A stretch of DNA of 64,000 nt from Clostridiales bacterium (GTDB taxonomy: Bacteria; Bacillota; Clostridia; Lachnospirales; Lachnospiraceae). Shown here piece by piece: positions 38,911 to 48,245 of the stretch. The notes under the pieces are model-generated. The model made no database searches. It was not told where the DNA came from and saw only the letters and a list, made by a program, of their open reading frames with translations. The translations under genes were made by a program, and so were the position numbers. The stretch lies in the NCBI GenBank assembly GCA_012523775.1, contig JAAYTK010000082.1, forward strand, positions 1 to 64,000, read 5' to 3'. Positions within the stretch are counted from its first letter, which is position 1; each line of letters opens with the position of its first letter.

Positions 38911-40763
38911 GTTTATTATTTGATAAGACTAAAGATGTTGCCAAAACTTTACTCCCGGTTGTGGCATTAGTACTTTTTATTTCATTTGTTATAGTTGATG
39001 TTGAAACAGATGTTATTATCCGCTTTATCGTAGGCAGTGTCTTGCTACTAATCGGTTTAACCATATTTTTATGGGGTGTTGATTTAGCGATGAATCCCAT
39101 TGGCGAGCATATGTCAATGGAAGTGGCCACTTCGAAATCTCCTATTAAAATAGCCATACTTAGCTTTTTTCTAGGCTTTCTGATTACCGTTGCAGAGCCT
39201 GATTTGCTTATTCTTGGTGACCAGGTTGAAGGCGCATCGGGAGGTACTTTAAAATCATTTATAATTGTATATATGGTTTCAATCGGAGTGGGTGTAATGG
39301 TTTCTTTGGGAATCTTCAGACTCCTTAGAAACAAACGCCTCAATATGTTTATGGCAATCACATATGGCATTATACTGGTTCTGGCTATACTTGTGTCACA
39401 GGAGTTTCTGGCAATTGCCTTCGATGCCTCAGGTGCTACTACCGGTGCTCTTACGACACCGTTTGTCCTTGCATTATCTCTCGGGCTTTCCAATGTTAAG
39501 GGTGGTAAGAATACCGAGGAAAACTCCTTTGGACTCGTTGGTATCATGAGTGCCGGACCGATACTGGCAGTTATGCTGTTGTCAATAATAACGAGACAGA
39601 AACACATACAGGGCGATGCCGGAGAATATATCTTCCAAAAAGGCGTACTTGGACCGATTCTGGATGCTATTCCTCAGCTGTTTATTGAATCCCTTTTAGC
39701 TCTGTTACCAATAACAATTTTGTTCTTTATATTTAATTTCACTAAATTTAAGATAAAGAAGGGTGAAATGATTACCATTATTAAAGGTCTAATCTTTACC
39801 TTAATAGGTCTTGTTATATTCCTAACCGCTGTAAATTCAGGATTTATGGATATGGGTAGAATTTTAGGAATGGAGATTGCAAAAATGAATAAAGGCCTGC
39901 TTATTGGGCTGGGCTTTGCATTAGGTCTTATCGTTGTCTTGGTAGAGCCTGCAGTTCATGTTCTTGGTGAGCAAATAGAAGAGGTTACAGGCGGTCACAT
40001 ACCTATCAACTTAATTCGAACCACATTATCCATAGGTGTTGGAAGTGCCATAGCTCTTTCTATGGTAAGAATAGTTGTTCCCGAGGTAAAGCTTTGGTAT
40101 TTCCTATTACCCGGATTCTTAATTGCAATTATTCTTTCATTTAAATCGAACCCTGTTTTCGTTGGTATCGCTTATGACGCCGGCGGCGTTGCATCGGGTC
40201 CTATGACTGCCACATTTGTACTCGCATTCGCCCAGGGTGCTGCCACAAGGATAGATACCGCCAATGTTCTTGTGGACGGCTTCGGTGTAATAGCCATGGT
40301 CGCAATGGCTCCGGTGCTATCAATTATGATTCTGGGAACCATATTCCAGCGAAAGAAGGTTGTAGAGCATCCTCATGATATCGAGGATAAGGAAACCGTA
40401 GCCGTGGCTCCGACAAATATGGACGATTTATATCACGACTGCCTCCTGGTAATTGTTAATAGGGGCTATGCTGAAAATGTTGTAGATGTGGCAAGACAGG
40501 CTGGTGCTACAGGAGCTACCATATTCCACGGAAGAGGTACCGGTGATCATCATACCGTCAAACTGCCGATTATTAATATAGAATTACAGCCTGAAAAGGA
40601 AATTGTATGCCTCATCACGGGAACAGATATAAGTGCAGATGTTGCGAGTGGTTTAGTGAAGGATTCGCAGCTCGAACAAGAAGGCGAAATAGCAGTATAT
40701 ATATCGCCGACTGTTGCAATGATAAAGAACCTTAAATTTGACAATAACTTCTTAGCAGATTAA
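38907..40763 (+). CDS. DUF1538 family integral membrane protein, internally duplicated, with C-terminal PII-like domain
   Basis: Two homologous TM halves (AEPDLLILGDQVEGASGGTLK / VEPAVHVLGEQIEEVTGGHIP; DASGATTGALTTPFVLAL / DAGGVASGPMTATFVLAF) then VIVNRGYAENVVDVARQAGATGATIFHGRGTG; 4-bp overlap with upstream PII gene. Confidence 0.85.
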   Translation: MSLLFDKTKDVAKTLLPVVALVLFISFVIVDVETDVIIRFIVGSVLLLIGLTIFLWGVDLAMNPIGEHMSMEVATSKSPIKIAILSFFLGFLITVAEPDLLILGDQVEGASGGTLKSFIIVYMVSIGVGVMVSLGIFRLLRNKRLNMFMAITYGIILVLAILVSQEFLAIAFDASGATTGALTTPFVLALSLGLSNVKGGKNTEENSFGLVGIMSAGPILAVMLLSIITRQKHIQGDAGEYIFQKGVLGPILDAIPQLFIESLLALLPITILFFIFNFTKFKIKKGEMITIIKGLIFTLIGLVIFLTAVNSGFMDMGRILGMEIAKMNKGLLIGLGFALGLIVVLVEPAVHVLGEQIEEVTGGHIPINLIRTTLSIGVGSAIALSMVRIVVPEVKLWYFLLPGFLIAIILSFKSNPVFVGIAYDAGGVASGPMTATFVLAFAQGAATRIDTANVLVDGFGVIAMVAMAPVLSIMILGTIFQRKKVVEHPHDIEDKETVAVAPTNMDDLYHDCLLVIVNRGYAENVVDVARQAGATGATIFHGRGTGDHHTVKLPIINIELQPEKEIVCLITGTDISADVASGLVKDSQLEQEGEIAVYISPTVAMIKNLKFDNNFLAD

Positions 40764-40806
40764 ATATCTATGTATGCATATAAAAAGTGCAGGGAAGAGG
40801 ATAATT

Positions 40807-41346
40807 ATGAAAACCATTGAAACCGATAGGTTAATACTGAGACCATTCAAGTACACGGATTGCGAAGACTTATATGAGTATGCGAAAAATCCCCATGTGG
40901 GGCCAAATGCAGGATGGAAGCCCCATGAGAGTATTGAAGAATCAAAAGCAATACTAAAGAATTTTATAGAAGAGGACGAGGTATTGGCTATCGTCTGGAA
41001 GGTTAATAATAAGGTTATCGGTTCACTGGGTTTGCATAAGGATTGTTTTCGAACTGCCGATAATGTCAGGATGCTGGGATATGTCCTTTCAGAAGATTAT
41101 TGGGGAAAGGGTATAATAACCGAAGCATCAAAGGCCGCTTTAGCCTATGCATTTACAGACCTGAACTTAGAATTGGTCACTGTACAACACTATGCCTATA
41201 ATCAAAGGTCAAGACGGGTAATAGAAAAATGCGGCTTCCATTATGAAGGAACACTTAGGCATTGCACAAAGATATATAACGGTAATACTTATGACGTGAT
41301 GTGCTATTCCATGACTAAAGACGAATGGGAAAAGCTATACGGATGA
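40807..41346 (+). CDS. GNAT acetyltransferase (RimJ/RimL type)
   Basis: IETDRLILRPFKYTDCEDLYEYA, LGYVLSEDYWGKGIITEASKAALAYAF, NQRSRRVIEKCGFHYEGTLR. Confidence 0.9.
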   Translation: MKTIETDRLILRPFKYTDCEDLYEYAKNPHVGPNAGWKPHESIEESKAILKNFIEEDEVLAIVWKVNNKVIGSLGLHKDCFRTADNVRMLGYVLSEDYWGKGIITEASKAALAYAFTDLNLELVTVQHYAYNQRSRRVIEKCGFHYEGTLRHCTKIYNGNTYDVMCYSMTKDEWEKLYG

Positions 41347-41356
41347 ATACTAACAT

Positions 41357-41399
41357 CGTCAGTTCGAGACCTTCCTGACGTAAAACAAAACTAAAGGAG
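41357..41399 (+). ncRNA. preQ1-I riboswitch upstream of queT
   Basis: Stem CGTCAG/CTGACG, loop TTCGAGACCTTC, A-rich tail TAAAACAAAACTAAAGG; loop CCTT can pair with tail AAGG (pseudoknot) and masks the RBS. Confidence 0.82.
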
Positions 41400-41406
41400 A
41401 TTTTAT

Positions 41407-41895
41407 ATGAATAAAAGGACTTTATACATTACTCAGGCGGCTGTAATTGCCGCCATCTATGTTGTACTGGTATTTGTATTCCAGTATTTCAGCTTTGGAC
41501 CGATACAATTTCGGATTGCCGAAGCACTTACTGTGCTTCCCTATTTTACACCTGCCGCCATACCCGGTGTTACGATAGGCTGTTTGCTCAGCAATCTTCT
41601 TTTTAAAGCAGATATTCTGGATGTTATATTTGGAACAGCAGCAACTCTTATTGCTGCCTACCTGTCTTATCAGTTAAAGGATAACAAATTCCTGGTTCCG
41701 GTCCCGCCCATCCTAATTAACGCCATAATCATTCCCTGGGTATTGAAGTATGCCTATTTTGAAGCAGACCCAATTCCCTTTATGATGTTTACGGTTGCAG
41801 CAGGTCAGCTGGTTTCTGCCGGTTTATTAGGTATGATATTATTGTTTTCTCTAGATAAGGTAAAACATATTATTTTTAAATATACAGGGGCATAA
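41407..41895 (+). CDS. queT: QueT family ECF-type queuosine-precursor transporter
   Basis: FSFGPIQFRIAEALTVLPYFTPAAIPGVTIGCLLSNLL. Confidence 0.9.
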   Translation: MNKRTLYITQAAVIAAIYVVLVFVFQYFSFGPIQFRIAEALTVLPYFTPAAIPGVTIGCLLSNLLFKADILDVIFGTAATLIAAYLSYQLKDNKFLVPVPPILINAIIIPWVLKYAYFEADPIPFMMFTVAAGQLVSAGLLGMILLFSLDKVKHIIFKYTGA

Positions 41896-41922
41896 AAGGA
41901 CTGTATCGGCTAATGATTTTAT

Positions 41923-41966
41923 AATTAAGAGAGGGCTTCTCCATACAGAGAATCCCTCTCTTAATT
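41923..41966. terminator. Bidirectional terminator between queT and asnS
   Basis: AATTAAGAGAGGG ... CCCTCTCTTAATT. Confidence 0.8.
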
Positions 41967-41978
41967 ATTGTATTCAAT

Positions 41979-43370
41979 TTACAGCTCACAGTGTCCTACG
42001 GTTCTGGGGAAAGGAACCACATCACGGATATTGCCCATACCGGTCAGATACATTACACAGCGTTCAAAGCCAAGGCCATAGCCTGCATGTCTGACAGAAC
42101 CGTATTTTCTAAGGTCAAGATAGAATTCGTAATCCTCTCTCTTTAACTTCATCTCTTCCATACGCATTAGCAGCTTGTCATAATCATCTTCCCTCTGGCT
42201 TCCTCCGATGATTTCACCTATTCCGGGTACCAATAGATCCATAGCCGCAACTGTCTTATTGTCCTCATTCAGCTTCATATAGAAGGCTTTGATATCCTTA
42301 GGATAATCTGTTACAAAGACAGGTTTCTTAAATACCTGCTCCGTCAGGTAGCGCTCATGTTCGGTCTGAAGGTCACAACCCCAGTATGCCTTAAAATCAA
42401 ATTTATCGTTGTTCTTTTCTAATGTTTTTATGGCATCAGTATATGTCACATGGCCGAACTCGGAGTTAACCACATTGTTAAGCCTTTCGAGCAATCCCTT
42501 ATCTACAAATTGATTGAAGAAGTTCATCTCCTCAGGTGCATGCTCCAATACGTAGCTAATAATATATTTTAACATTTCCTCAGCCAGGTCCATATTATCC
42601 TTTAGGTCCGCAAATGCTATCTCGGGCTCGATCATCCAAAATTCTGCCGCATGGCGGGTAGTGTTGGAGTTCTCGGCACGAAATGTTGGGCCAAATGTAT
42701 AGATATTCTTAAAGGCCAAGGCAAATGTCTCACCGTTAAGCTGACCGCTTACAGTAAGATTTGTCTCCTTACCAAAGAAGTCCTCCGAATCATCCACCTT
42801 ACCGTCCTTAGTTCTTGGAGGATTGTCTATATCAAGGGTGGTAACCCGAAACATTTCCCCGGCTCCCTCTGCGTCACTTCCTGTAATTATAGGCGTATGC
42901 ACATATATAAAATCTCTTTCCTGAAAGAATTTATGAATCGCATAGGATATTAAAGAACGAACACGAAATACCGCCTGAAATGTATTGGTCCTTGGCCTTA
43001 AATGTGTTATTGTTCTCAAATATTCTAATGAATGTCGCTTCTTTTGTAGAGGATAATCAGGTGTGGAAGTCCCCTCGATTATTATTTCCTCTGCCTGAAT
43101 TTCAAAAGGCTGTTTCGCTTCCGGAGTAGCTATCAGTTCGCCGGTAACGATGATTGCAGAGCCCACATTCAGCTTTGATATTTCCGCAAAATTACTCATC
43201 CTGTCATGATAGACTATCTGTAATGTATCAAAATAGGTTCCGTCATGAAGGACTATAAACCCAAAGGTCTTAGAGTCTCTTACGCTGCGGATCCAACCCC
43301 CTACAGATATTTTTTTACCGATATACTGTTCTTTATTGCGATATAACTGCCTTATTTCTACTAATTCCAT
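41979..43370 (-). CDS. asnS: Asparaginyl-tRNA synthetase
   Basis: [86 protein letters not shown]. Confidence 0.95.
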   Translation of the reverse strand: MELVEIRQLYRNKEQYIGKKISVGGWIRSVRDSKTFGFIVLHDGTYFDTLQIVYHDRMSNFAEISKLNVGSAIIVTGELIATPEAKQPFEIQAEEIIIEGTSTPDYPLQKKRHSLEYLRTITHLRPRTNTFQAVFRVRSLISYAIHKFFQERDFIYVHTPIITGSDAEGAGEMFRVTTLDIDNPPRTKDGKVDDSEDFFGKETNLTVSGQLNGETFALAFKNIYTFGPTFRAENSNTTRHAAEFWMIEPEIAFADLKDNMDLAEEMLKYIISYVLEHAPEEMNFFNQFVDKGLLERLNNVVNSEFGHVTYTDAIKTLEKNNDKFDFKAYWGCDLQTEHERYLTEQVFKKPVFVTDYPKDIKAFYMKLNEDNKTVAAMDLLVPGIGEIIGGSQREDDYDKLLMRMEEMKLKREDYEFYLDLRKYGSVRHAGYGLGFERCVMYLTGMGNIRDVVPFPRTVGHCEL

Positions 43371-43437
43371 AGCTTAACTCCTTTTTATTATTTTCTCATT
43401 AGTATATCACAAGATTGCCAGAATACAAGTAAAAATC

Positions 43438-44160
43438 TTAATTGTTACTGAAAGTTAGAGCTTCCAGTACCGCCTCGCTGCTTCGTTCTCTTACATTAAG
43501 AAAATTTACCGCTTCACTTATGCTTCCCAAATCATGGGCATCAGAATTTATTATTCTATTACATCTTGCTAAATACGGATGAATTCTGCAAAGCTCCTCT
43601 GAGCAGCCATCATTGCTGAATTCTACACACCTAAACTTTACCTCCGGAGGAACAAACCCCAGGTTAGATAACAAACTGTTAGAGCCTTTATCCACATGAG
43701 CCGGAACATAGACTCCCTTATATTCTTCTATTAAACTATCAAGACTGTTAAAGGATATTTCCGTTGCATTTATCAATAAACAGGATTCCTCATCTACAAT
43801 GTTATCTTCATCATCATATATCTCCTGCTTCCCAAATATCCTTTCATTATTTTTGACCTTTATAAGCCTTTCATATACATATCTGTCAAAAGACATAGCC
43901 CTTTCCAATGAAGGAAAAAAACAAAGCACATGGACTTCCTCCATTGTGCACAGCTCCATTCCGAAAATGGTAAGTATATTGTTTTTCTGAGCATAGCTAT
44001 AGACCGCCGGAAGGTTTCTGCATGAATTATGGTCCGTCACAGCGATAGCATCCAACCCAAGCAGCTTAGCCATATTTACTATATTGGCAGGTGTCATATC
44101 CTCATCGCCACAGGGAGAAAGACAGGAGTGGATATGAAAGTCATAGCTTAGCTTAATCAT
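43438..44160 (-). CDS. PHP-domain phosphoesterase
   Basis: YDFHIHSCLSPCGDEDMTPANIVNMAKLLGLDAIAVTDHNSC; PAHVDKG; NSDAHDL. Confidence 0.88.
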   Translation of the reverse strand: MIKLSYDFHIHSCLSPCGDEDMTPANIVNMAKLLGLDAIAVTDHNSCRNLPAVYSYAQKNNILTIFGMELCTMEEVHVLCFFPSLERAMSFDRYVYERLIKVKNNERIFGKQEIYDDEDNIVDEESCLLINATEISFNSLDSLIEEYKGVYVPAHVDKGSNSLLSNLGFVPPEVKFRCVEFSNDGCSEELCRIHPYLARCNRIINSDAHDLGSISEAVNFLNVRERSSEAVLEALTFSNN

Positions 44161-44491
44161 TTAGCTTATTATATATTATCAGGGCTGCATCAAAAACCGG
44201 TAGATTTGTTCTCAAAACCGTTATGCCCTTCTCCTTCGCTTTTATCATAGCAGGCTCATCCAGATTGCTTCCTTCTGCAAGTATAATGCAGGCTGCTTCT
44301 GCAAGAGTTGCTACTGCCAGTGCATTTATATTGGCCATAACCGTTACCCATGCAGCACCGGACGGCATCCTTCCCATGGATATACTAAGCAAATCGCAGC
44401 AATAAGGTACCGTTACCTCCCTGTCCGGATCACTTCCCTCATTCAATATCTCAAATTCGGATAATTCTTTTATTAAGCTTCCTAATCTCAT
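44153..44491 (-). CDS. DRTGG-domain protein
   Basis: About 112 aa; RMPSGAAWVTVMANINALAVATLAEAACIILAEGSNLDEPAMIKAKEKGITVLRTNLPVFDAA. Confidence 0.7.
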   Translation of the reverse strand: MRLGSLIKELSEFEILNEGSDPDREVTVPYCCDLLSISMGRMPSGAAWVTVMANINALAVATLAEAACIILAEGSNLDEPAMIKAKEKGITVLRTNLPVFDAALIIYNKLND

Positions 44492-44516
44492 TCTGTTCCT
44501 CCGATATACCGAGTAA

Positions 44517-45800
44517 TTACTTTTTATTATCTAATCTTGATAGCTCATCTGATATTTTATGAATATAATTTCTGAGTATATGTATACAATCCTCCTGCTT
44601 TGCCGCCCCCCGAACAATGTCCTCGGCTAATGCCTTACAGGTAGGAGCACCACAGGAGCCACAATCCAAACCGGGAAACTTCATATTAAGCTGTTCTACT
44701 TTGGCCATCTTCTGAATACTGTCCTTCATGTTCTGACCTATTTTAAAAACAGGCTCATATAATACATTCTTGGTCCAATATGCATCATCGCTTTCAACGG
44801 GATTAAGATGCGTACAGGCAACAGGAAGATATTTTCTAAGACGCTTTAACTTTACCTTGGCTGCATATGGATTTTCAACCGTAAGTACTCCACCGACGCA
44901 TCCTCCTGCACAGGCATTTAATTCTATGAACTCCAACTGCTCCAGCTTTTGATCCTCGAGATCATCTAATACCCTAATAACATTTTCTATACCGTCCGCA
45001 GCGAGATAATTATCGGTAAGTAAGGCACCGGCTTCTCCGCCGCTGCTTCCCCAACCTACTCCTATCCTTCCTGCTTTACCGATATCCTCAACTTCCTTCA
45101 TGCTTTTCTTCATGTAAGGAAGCAAAATGGTATATACCTCCTTCATCGCCAAAACCCCGTCAATCTCGCTCTTTTCAATTCCAATCGGTGATTTTACGGC
45201 AGTCACCTTGGCCGGACAGGGCGATATGAATATAATTCCTATCTTCTCTGAAGGAATACCTGTTTCTTCCATAGCTTTTTTTCTGGCGTTAATTGCCGCC
45301 AGATCCACCGGTGCATAAATGGGAAGCAGATGGTCGATAAGATTCGGAAATCTGATTCTGATTAACCGAACTATTACCGGACAGGCGGTACTTATAATCG
45401 GCCATTTGTCCTTATTATTTTTAACATAGGTTCTGGTTAAATCCGACACTATTTCGGCAGCACTGCCCACCTCATATACATCGTCAAATCCCATCCTCTT
45501 TAGAGAGGTGAGTACAAGATTGATATCATCAAGATTGTTAAACTGCCCATATAAGGACGGAGCCGGAAGAGCCACTTTATATTCAAAATTGTTCATTATC
45601 TCCGGTGAATCATAGGTGGCTTCCTTAGCATGATGGGGACAGATACGAATGCATTCTCCACAATCTATACAGAATTCCTTAATTATAAAGGCTTTACCGT
45701 CTCTGACTCTTATTGCCTGTGTGGGACAGCGTTTAATACAATTAATGCATCCCATACATCTATCTTCTTTTAAATATACTGATGTAAAAAATTCACTCAT
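44517..45800 (-). CDS. [FeFe]-hydrogenase-like iron-sulfur protein with N-terminal 2x[4Fe-4S] and C-terminal Fe-S (PF04060-like) domain
   Basis: CMGCINCIKRCP, CIDCGECIRICP; STACPVIVRLIRIRFP, ISPCPAKVTAVKSP, NACAGGCVGG; CGSCGAPTCKALAEDIVRGAAKQEDC. Confidence 0.82.
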   Translation of the reverse strand: MSEFFTSVYLKEDRCMGCINCIKRCPTQAIRVRDGKAFIIKEFCIDCGECIRICPHHAKEATYDSPEIMNNFEYKVALPAPSLYGQFNNLDDINLVLTSLKRMGFDDVYEVGSAAEIVSDLTRTYVKNNKDKWPIISTACPVIVRLIRIRFPNLIDHLLPIYAPVDLAAINARKKAMEETGIPSEKIGIIFISPCPAKVTAVKSPIGIEKSEIDGVLAMKEVYTILLPYMKKSMKEVEDIGKAGRIGVGWGSSGGEAGALLTDNYLAADGIENVIRVLDDLEDQKLEQLEFIELNACAGGCVGGVLTVENPYAAKVKLKRLRKYLPVACTHLNPVESDDAYWTKNVLYEPVFKIGQNMKDSIQKMAKVEQLNMKFPGLDCGSCGAPTCKALAEDIVRGAAKQEDCIHILRNYIHKISDELSRLDNKK

Positions 45801-45828
45801 ACTATCGCTCCATTTTAATATGTCTGCT

Positions 45829-46254
45829 TTATGGTATGTTTACAATCATTCTTAATGTTGTTCCAACTCCAACCTTGCTTTCGATCTTTAAATCATCTGT
45901 GTTTTTCTTGATATTCGGAAGTCCCATACCTGCACCGAAGCCCAGGGACCTGATATTATCAGGGGCTGTGGAATATCCGGCTCTCATGGCCAGCTCAATA
46001 TCCTTAATACCCGGACCCCTGTCTTCTAATATCATTTCTATTTTATCCTGAGATATGATAACCTCAATGGTTCCCCCATAGGAGTGTATAACCATATTGA
46101 TTTCGCCTTCATATAAGGAAATGGCTACCTTTCTCACGATATCAGGATCAACTCCCATCAGCTTAAGCTTTCTTTTTACGCTGCTGGAGGCTTCTCCTGC
46201 CCTGGTAAAGTCGTCTGAGTCCACGTCATATTTAAGAACAATTTTGTCATTCAT
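45829..46254 (-). CDS. HATPase anti-sigma-factor-type kinase
   Basis: EGEINMVIHSYGG, EDRGPGIKDIELAMRAGYST, GFGAGMGLPNIKKNTDDLKIESKVGVGTTLRM. Confidence 0.85.
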   Translation of the reverse strand: MNDKIVLKYDVDSDDFTRAGEASSSVKRKLKLMGVDPDIVRKVAISLYEGEINMVIHSYGGTIEVIISQDKIEMILEDRGPGIKDIELAMRAGYSTAPDNIRSLGFGAGMGLPNIKKNTDDLKIESKVGVGTTLRMIVNIP

Positions 46255-46604
46255 CTATACGGTGCACCTCCACGAAGGCCCTTCTCATACAATATACCGC
46301 AAGCAGAAAACATCCTGTGTCCGCTGGTTAGAAGAACAATGCCTCTTTCCTTTGCCATTTCGATAACCGATTCATCCGGCATCTTCCCTCTGACAAACAC
46401 AATGCAGATTACATCCATCATCTCTGCCGTTCGAATAACCTGAGGATTACATAACCCTGTCAAAAGAACAGCTCTGTCCTTCATGAATGCAAGTACATCA
46501 CTCATCATATCTGAGCCACAGGCGGCATGCACTTCTCTGTCCTGCAACTCCTCTCCGCATATAAGCCTTGCCCCCAAGGCTTCCTTTATGTCTTTGATAG
46601 TCAT
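46251..46604 (-). CDS. DRTGG-domain protein (second copy)
   Basis: KEALGARLICGEELQDREVHAACGSDMMSDVLAFMKDRAVLLTGLCNPQVIRTAEMMDVICIVFVRGKMPDESVIEMAKERGIVLLTS. Confidence 0.8.
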   Translation of the reverse strand: MTIKDIKEALGARLICGEELQDREVHAACGSDMMSDVLAFMKDRAVLLTGLCNPQVIRTAEMMDVICIVFVRGKMPDESVIEMAKERGIVLLTSGHRMFSACGILYEKGLRGGAPYR

Positions 46605-46667
46605 ATATCCAGTTATCTCCTATCTGTATAATTCATTAATATATGTATAGCATCTTTATTCTATAGC

Positions 46668-47957
46668 CTATGGATAAAACACCTCAAATGCGCTCGTATT
46701 ATCCTTTTTAGCCATAACTAAGGCTGTTTTGGCATTTGCCAATGCAACTGAATAATCAGCCTGTCCTTTTACTAAGGCAACACCGATGCTTATAGTAACT
46801 CCGTTTTTATTATAGTCATATGCATACAATTTATTGACCTCTCGGCAAATAGCCTCTGCCTTTTCATAAGCATTTCTGTCTGAGCTTATATCCTTCATGC
46901 ATATAATGAAATCGCCTAAGCCCATTCTTCCGATTATATCGCTGCCTCTAAACAGTCTTCTAAATATCCCGGCTATTGAGACAAGAACATTCTCTCCGTC
47001 GACTAATCGAACCACTTCATTTACTCCCTTATAATTGCGTACCTCACAAACGAATAAAGCAGATATGGCTTTGGGATCTTGATTTGACAAGCTGTCCGTA
47101 ATCAGGTTCTCCGCGGTCTCCTTAGTATATACATTGGTTAATGCATCTGTCTGAAGCTTCGGAGCTGTCTTTTTATCTTCCTGTCTGGTATGCATGATTG
47201 CCAGTTTGCCGACCACCTTATAGGGATTCTTATTTTCGTCAAAAATGATTGAAGCATAGCAAACATACCACGCCATCTCGCCGTCTTTTGTCTTCAACCG
47301 AACCTCCATGCGGGCCTGCTTCTTACCGCTCATCATGCTCTTAAATATCTTAATAACCCCGGGTAAATCCTCCGGGTGAATCAGCTTGGTTTTTTCCAAC
47401 CTCTTACTTAAATCTTTAACCTCCGGTTCCTTACCGAATACCTCACGAAATAATTGGGTAAACAAGAGTGTATCAGTTGCGATTACATATTCGAAGAATA
47501 ATTCCTTCGAAAGTTCCAATATTGTGCGAAGATAACCCAGCTCCTGTTCCGTTTTTCGAAATCCCGTCATGTGATCAGTTACATCTAAAGCCATACAGTA
47601 ATATATTGGCAGGGTCTTGTTATGCTTCTGGAATTCTTCATCGGTTTTCGTCCCGTTAATCATAATCCACTTTAAATCACCGTTCTTTTGCAACGACCTA
47701 TAAATTAACAAAAACTGATTATCCTTCCGTCTTTTCTGAGCAGCTATCTGTTGGGTATAGTATATTATGTCAGCCGAGTAAACAGTCTTAAATATAGACT
47801 TAGGTAATTTATTGGACTTGCTTTGGTCCATATCGATAAGCTTATAGAATGGCTCATTTGCATGAACAATTGTAAGCTCATCGTCCATAACAATTCTTAA
47901 TAGACCGCCCGGTAAGGCATTTAATACATGATCCATATTCAATTGATTTTCGCCCAT
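46668..47957 (-). CDS. PAS - GGDEF-fold protein with degenerate GGDEF motif
   Basis: PAS-like N-terminus, KTKDGEMAWYVCYASII, DALTNVYTKETAE, IIGRMGLGDFIICM in the GGDEF position. Confidence 0.82.
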   Translation of the reverse strand: MGENQLNMDHVLNALPGGLLRIVMDDELTIVHANEPFYKLIDMDQSKSNKLPKSIFKTVYSADIIYYTQQIAAQKRRKDNQFLLIYRSLQKNGDLKWIMINGTKTDEEFQKHNKTLPIYYCMALDVTDHMTGFRKTEQELGYLRTILELSKELFFEYVIATDTLLFTQLFREVFGKEPEVKDLSKRLEKTKLIHPEDLPGVIKIFKSMMSGKKQARMEVRLKTKDGEMAWYVCYASIIFDENKNPYKVVGKLAIMHTRQEDKKTAPKLQTDALTNVYTKETAENLITDSLSNQDPKAISALFVCEVRNYKGVNEVVRLVDGENVLVSIAGIFRRLFRGSDIIGRMGLGDFIICMKDISSDRNAYEKAEAICREVNKLYAYDYNKNGVTISIGVALVKGQADYSVALANAKTALVMAKKDNTSAFEVFYP

Positions 47958-48164
47958 AGTTTAGCACCTTTCTGTATGTAATACTAAATCCAAATAATCT
48001 GCCAAGCGTATTAATTATAATACAATTTAAGCTCAAATACAATCTTTACCCCTTGATACATTAACATTATAAATTCTGTCGAATTAAGTCGAGTAATTGT
48101 GTGATTTTATTATACAATTTGCATATATCGGACAATGAATTATTTTATTCCTTGTGTATTATTA

Positions 48165-48182
48165 TTGTAGATTTTTTAACAA
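48165..48182. promoter_or_regulatory. Candidate Rex (NADH/NAD+ redox sensor) operator
   Basis: TTGTAGATTTTTTAACAA vs consensus TTGTTAANNNNTTAACAA (2 mismatches), just upstream of TATAAT at 48191. Confidence 0.55.
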
Positions 48183-48245
48183 TATGGTGCTATAATAAGA
48201 GTGTTTTTTTGATAAATATTTAACATTTAACAAGGAGGTAGCATC

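Noticed and set aside
38837-39607. 256-aa minus-strand ORF opposite DUF1538
   Set aside because: Low-complexity Ser/Thr/Ile-rich shadow ORF fully antisense to a well-supported membrane protein gene.
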